Under the pieces are notes generated by a model that saw only the letters and a list, made by a program, of their open reading frames with translations, ran no database searches and had not been told where the DNA came from. The position numbers and the translations under genes are program-made. Below are positions 61,243 to 64,000 of a stretch of 64,000 nucleotides of DNA, piece by piece. The stretch comes from B10-G9 sp963712165 (GTDB taxonomy: Bacteria > Chloroflexota > Anaerolineae > Anaerolineales > UBA11858). The stretch covers positions 868,001 through 932,000 of the forward strand of contig CAVQGY010000002.1 in NCBI GenBank assembly GCA_963712165.1, read 5' to 3'. Every line of letters begins with the position of its first letter. Positions within the stretch are counted from its first letter, which is position 1.

Positions 61243-61634
61243 GCGTTTTGGATGTCTTTAATGATCAATTGGGTGGATGTGCCCGGGCCGTAGATCCCAG
61301 CCACACCCAGTTTTTCAAGTTCGGATTTGTCTTCATCCGGAATGATTCCGCCTAAAAAGAGCTTGACATTATCAAGCCCTTGTTCCTCAAGCATTTTCTT
61401 CACCTTGGGCACAAGCGTCATATGTGCCCCGGACAGGATGGACAAGCCCACAATTTGAACGTCCTCCTGAAGGGCAGCCTCAGTGATCATTTCCGGAGTC
61501 TGACGTAATCCTGTATAGATCACTTCCATCCCGGCATCGCGCAGGGCCCGGGCAACCACTTTTGCACCCCTATCGTGACCATCAAGTCCTGCTTTGGCGA
61601 TTAATACCCTGATCTTTTTCTGTGGGTCTCCCAT
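61233..61634 (-). CDS. Methylmalonyl-CoA mutase B12-binding small subunit (C-terminal domain)
   Basis: A 133-aa standalone cobalamin-binding domain. LDGHDRGAKVVARAL (residues 17-31) contains the Asp-X-His-X2-Gly motif in which the His ligates cobalt. GLSILSGAHMTLVPKV (Ser-X-Leu type) and GGIIPDEDKSELEKLGV complete it. In many anaerobes the mutase is split, with this subunit encoded next to MeaB. The catalytic alpha subunit must be elsewhere. The gene opens a six-gene minus-strand operon. Confidence 0.94.
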   Translation of the reverse strand: MGDPQKKIRVLIAKAGLDGHDRGAKVVARALRDAGMEVIYTGLRQTPEMITEAALQEDVQIVGLSILSGAHMTLVPKVKKMLEEQGLDNVKLFLGGIIPDEDKSELEKLGVAGIYGPGTSTQLIIKDIQNACQ

Positions 61635-61666
61635 ACTTCCTCCAGAGTATTGTCTTCCTGAAAAAA

Positions 61667-61672
61667 ATTATA
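61667..61672 (-). promoter_or_regulatory. Candidate -10 box for the mcm-meaB-prs-mutM operon
   Basis: On the minus strand TATAAT (61672-61667) lies 32 bp before the ATG at 61634, between xthA and the operon, and GGAGG precedes that ATG. No convincing -35 at correct spacing was found. Confidence 0.4.
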
Positions 61673-61715
61673 CCCTAATGAATTCTGCCCAACCTGGTCT
61701 ACCGCCCTCTTCCCC

Positions 61716-62489
61716 TCAGGGGCATTCAATCAACATGCTGACCGGACAATGATCGGATCCCATCACGTCATCATGGATGATCACATCTTCCACAAGGTTT
61801 ACCAGCTCTTTGCTGATCAAAAAATAATCCAATCGCCAGCCCACATTCCTTTCCCTGGCATTTCCCCGATAGGTCCACCAGGTATACTGCTCCTTGTCGG
61901 GATACATCTCCCGGAAAATATCCACAAAGTTGTGCTCCAGGTAAATGTCTATCCAGGCTCTTTCCTCAGGCAGGAAGCCTGTATTGCCTTCATTGGCCTT
62001 GGCGTTGCGCAGGTCGATGGGTTGATGGCAAGTATTGAAATCTCCGCAGATGATGATCTTCTCGCCCTGGCTGTGGAGCTGATCACAGATCTCCAGCAGC
62101 TCCTGGTAGAATTCCAGCTTAAAATCTACCCGACTCAGGTCTCTGCCCCCATTCGGGAAATAAATATTGAAAACCCGGAAATCCTCCAAAATGGTTTGGA
62201 TCACCCGGCCTTCCTGGTCGAATTTCGGGATGCCCAATCCCAGCTCCGATGCCTTGGGTCCAGATTTTGCCAGAGTTGCCACACCGCTGTAGCCGGCTTT
62301 TTCGGCAGGGTTCCATACCGGGTTCCTGCGTTCCAGGGACTCCCGCTGAGATGCCGTTAGCTGTTCTGGATGGGCTCTGACTTCCTGCAAACAAAGCAGG
62401 TCGGGATCATATTTCTCCCACCAATCCTCTGCACCTTTGGACAACGCGGCTCGTAAGCCATTCACATTCCAGGTAGTGATAGTGAACAT
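61716..62489 (-). CDS. xthA: Exodeoxyribonuclease III (AP endonuclease)
   Basis: A 257-aa enzyme that cuts DNA at abasic sites and trims 3' ends. All motifs of the EEP superfamily are seen: TTWNVNGLRAAL near the N-terminus, LCLQEVRA with catalytic Glu near 35, YFPNG, CGDFNTCH near 148, and the C-terminal WRLDYFLISKEL and GSDHCPV with catalytic His. Length is typical. It shares a base-excision theme with mutM in the downstream operon. Confidence 0.96.
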   Translation of the reverse strand: MFTITTWNVNGLRAALSKGAEDWWEKYDPDLLCLQEVRAHPEQLTASQRESLERRNPVWNPAEKAGYSGVATLAKSGPKASELGLGIPKFDQEGRVIQTILEDFRVFNIYFPNGGRDLSRVDFKLEFYQELLEICDQLHSQGEKIIICGDFNTCHQPIDLRNAKANEGNTGFLPEERAWIDIYLEHNFVDIFREMYPDKEQYTWWTYRGNARERNVGWRLDYFLISKELVNLVEDVIIHDDVMGSDHCPVSMLIECP

Positions 62490-62612
62490 TTTATGATTGT
62501 ATCAGAATTAGACCTGTCGAGGTCAGCATGCTTTGGGTAAGATTTGCCCAGCGATAGTCATCTAAGGGTTGTAGTTGGAGGACCTAATTTTATTAGTTTC
62601 TCTCCTCCTTGG

Positions 62613-62648
62613 CAGCGGCGTGGGAGCCTTTTGGCTAACGCGCCGCTG
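62613..62648. other. Intergenic nested hairpin between xthA and YcaQ-like gene
   Basis: The arms CAGCGGCG (62613-62620) and CGCCGCTG (62641-62648) pair perfectly, and inside them AGCC (62625-62628) and GGCT (62633-62636) form a second short stem around TTTT. This is a 36-nt structured element in the 293-bp divergent gap, followed by a T-rich stretch. It could be a terminator, an RNA structure or a remnant; no gene is nearby to assign it to. Confidence 0.4.
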
Positions 62649-62782
62649 TTCCTTGTTTTGTTAGATCTTCCCCATTGATGTGTTTTCAACACACCTGATC
62701 TGATTGAAAAAACCAGGCCGAAATGATCTCCCGGACCGCATGTTACAATAAAATACCTTAAAGGGCCTATTCGGGACTAACT

Positions 62783-64000
62783 ATGAAAAATTCTCCTGCC
62801 AGCCAGATCATTAAAATCTCTCAATCAGAGGCCAGGCGGACGATGCTTTCCTGCCAGGGTCTCTATCCCCCCAGGAGCTGGAAAGGGAAAAGGGGAGTGA
62901 AGGCTTTCTTCAATCGGGTGCGGTCGATCCAATTTGACCCCATCAATGTGGTTGGGCGCAATCCGGACCTGGTGCTGCAGTCCAGGGTAATTGACTATAA
63001 ACCATCCCTTTTGGATGGGTTGCTTTATCAAGATAGGTACCTGGTTGATAACTGGGATAAAATGGCCAGCCTGAGTCTGGCAGAGGATTGGCCGTTATTC
63101 TCCCGTCACCGATCCCGGATGGAGGAGATCTTCGGTGTGCCCAGCGATGTAGTGATGAGTTTAGCGCCGATTGTCCTTGGTCAAATCAAAGAAGAAGGGC
63201 CCCAATGTTCGTTGGATTTTCAATTCGAGGAAAAGACGGATTGGGCCTGGGGTCCAACCAGGGTGACCCGGGCCAGCCTGGAAGGCCTGTATAAGATGGG
63301 CCAGCTGGGCGTGCATCATCGGGTGAGCAACCGGCGGTATTTTGACTTGATCGAAAACCTGCTTCCTGGTGAACTGCTGGACGAACCGGATCCCAATCAG
63401 AACCTGGAAGCCTATCAGCGCTGGCATGTGCTGAGGAGGATCGGGGCCATGGGACTGGCGCACCCCAACGCCGGTGAGCAGTGGGGAGGTATGATCGGCG
63501 TAAAAACCCCCAAACGGAACCAGGTCATCCGAGAGCTGGTCGCTGATGGAAAACTTTTGATGATAGAGGTAGAAGGTATTGAAGGCGACCAGTTTTATAT
63601 CAGGTCTGAGGACCAGAAACTGCTCTGGAGTTCAAAAAAAGGCCCCGAGGAAAACAGAGCCGCATTCATAGCCCCTCTAGACAACTTGTTGTGGGACCGT
63701 AAAACGGTTAAGCGCCTGTTTGATTTCAGCTATATGTGGGAGGTTTATAAACCGGAGAAGCAGAGGGAGTATGGTTATTATGTCCTACCTGTCCTGTTTG
63801 GGGATCGGTTTGTGGGACGCTTCGATCCTGCTTATGATAAAAAATCCGGGTTGCTGACCATCAAGAATTGGTGGTGGGAGAGGGGAGTTAAGGTTGATCA
63901 TGAGTTCGCCAGCGCGCTAAAAGCATGTCTAGAGGAATTCTTGATCTACCTGAATGCGAGTGGATTGGATTTCCCCAAGAATTTATTACGAAAGGGAGAC
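62783..64000 (+). CDS. YcaQ-like winged-helix DNA glycosylase family protein (3' end cut by window)
   Basis: Reads open for 406 codons from ATG 62783 to the window edge. The protein resembles the YcaQ/AlkZ family, which unhook interstrand crosslinks and bulky adducts. The active-site QxD motif is Q50-F51-D52 in VRSIQFDPINVVGRN, the YcaQ type (AlkZ has QxQ). The segment DNLLWDRKTVKRLFDFSYMWEVY and PVLFGDRFVGRFDP are typical of the C-terminal region, so only a short tail is missing. It is divergent from xthA, both of DNA-repair type. Confidence 0.88.
   Translation, partial: MKNSPASQIIKISQSEARRTMLSCQGLYPPRSWKGKRGVKAFFNRVRSIQFDPINVVGRNPDLVLQSRVIDYKPSLLDGLLYQDRYLVDNWDKMASLSLAEDWPLFSRHRSRMEEIFGVPSDVVMSLAPIVLGQIKEEGPQCSLDFQFEEKTDWAWGPTRVTRASLEGLYKMGQLGVHHRVSNRRYFDLIENLLPGELLDEPDPNQNLEAYQRWHVLRRIGAMGLAHPNAGEQWGGMIGVKTPKRNQVIRELVADGKLLMIEVEGIEGDQFYIRSEDQKLLWSSKKGPEENRAAFIAPLDNLLWDRKTVKRLFDFSYMWEVYKPEKQREYGYYVLPVLFGDRFVGRFDPAYDKKSGLLTIKNWWWERGVKVDHEFASALKACLEEFLIYLNASGLDFPKNLLRKGD

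Noticed and set aside
1..64000. tRNA/rRNA genes, CRISPR arrays, insertion sequences or prophage
   Set aside because: No cloverleaf-type sequences, regularly spaced repeats, transposases or phage proteins were recognised by reading; a covariance-model search could still reveal a small RNA.

Overview
The window reads as ordinary chromosome from a moderate-GC, probably anaerobic bacterium, most likely an Anaerolineae-type member of the Chloroflexota. This assignment is an inference. It rests on the overall style of the proteins, a very long SecA (about 1,356 aa) without the usual C-terminal zinc tail, Thr/Pro-rich linkers in a lipoprotein, a MetF-MetV pair, an NfnAB-type electron-bifurcating transhydrogenase, a full feo operon and an Fe-S aldo/keto reductase. 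I see no rRNA, tRNA, CRISPR array, insertion sequence, phage or integrase. Both ends cut through genes: a glycosyltransferase at the left edge and a YcaQ-like protein at the right edge.

Layout, left part: 1-1539 (minus) is plsY followed by a family 2 glycosyltransferase. 1704-2590 (plus) is a pair of small heat-shock proteins with a strong terminator. 2930-4558 (plus) is a TrpF-like barrel joined directly to a PfkB kinase; the barrel lacks the catalytic cysteine of true TrpF. 4560-5994 (minus) is metV-metF. 6155-9286 is a large GH2 beta-galactosidase. 9425-10697 pairs a membrane protein carrying a zinc-ribbon-like tail with an MglA-like small GTPase. An SDR oxidoreductase and an Lnt-like protein follow. 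13573-17424 is an iron-uptake locus: a DtxR-type repressor divergent from a fused double FeoA, FeoB and FeoC, with palindromic sequence between them.

Middle: a fatty acid desaturase, an Fe-S aldo/keto reductase, a MarR regulator with a heterodimeric ABC exporter, a PAS-GGDEF diguanylate cyclase, a MATE exporter, two translationally coupled lipoproteins (one a six-bladed Kelch propeller), and a PadR-HAAS regulator/membrane pair behind a near-consensus promoter. Next come a secernin-like C69 protein, a patatin-like lipase, a TPR-like protein, a VOC protein, a thioredoxin-fold-like membrane protein, and a MerR-TipAS regulator behind a classic 19-bp-spacer promoter.

Right part: housekeeping genes dominate. 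These are ftsH, birA, a small membrane protein, gyrA, nfnB-nfnA, an AhpD-like protein, cutA, an M32 carboxypeptidase, a receiver-only response regulator, a lipoprotein, murJ, secA and an adenosine deaminase. A tightly packed six-gene minus-strand operon follows (B12-binding mutase subunit, meaB, GNAT, prs, mutM, membrane protein), then xthA and the YcaQ-like gene. The genes cover envelope lipid and lipoprotein biogenesis, iron import, C1 and redox metabolism, drug export with local regulators, and genome maintenance.
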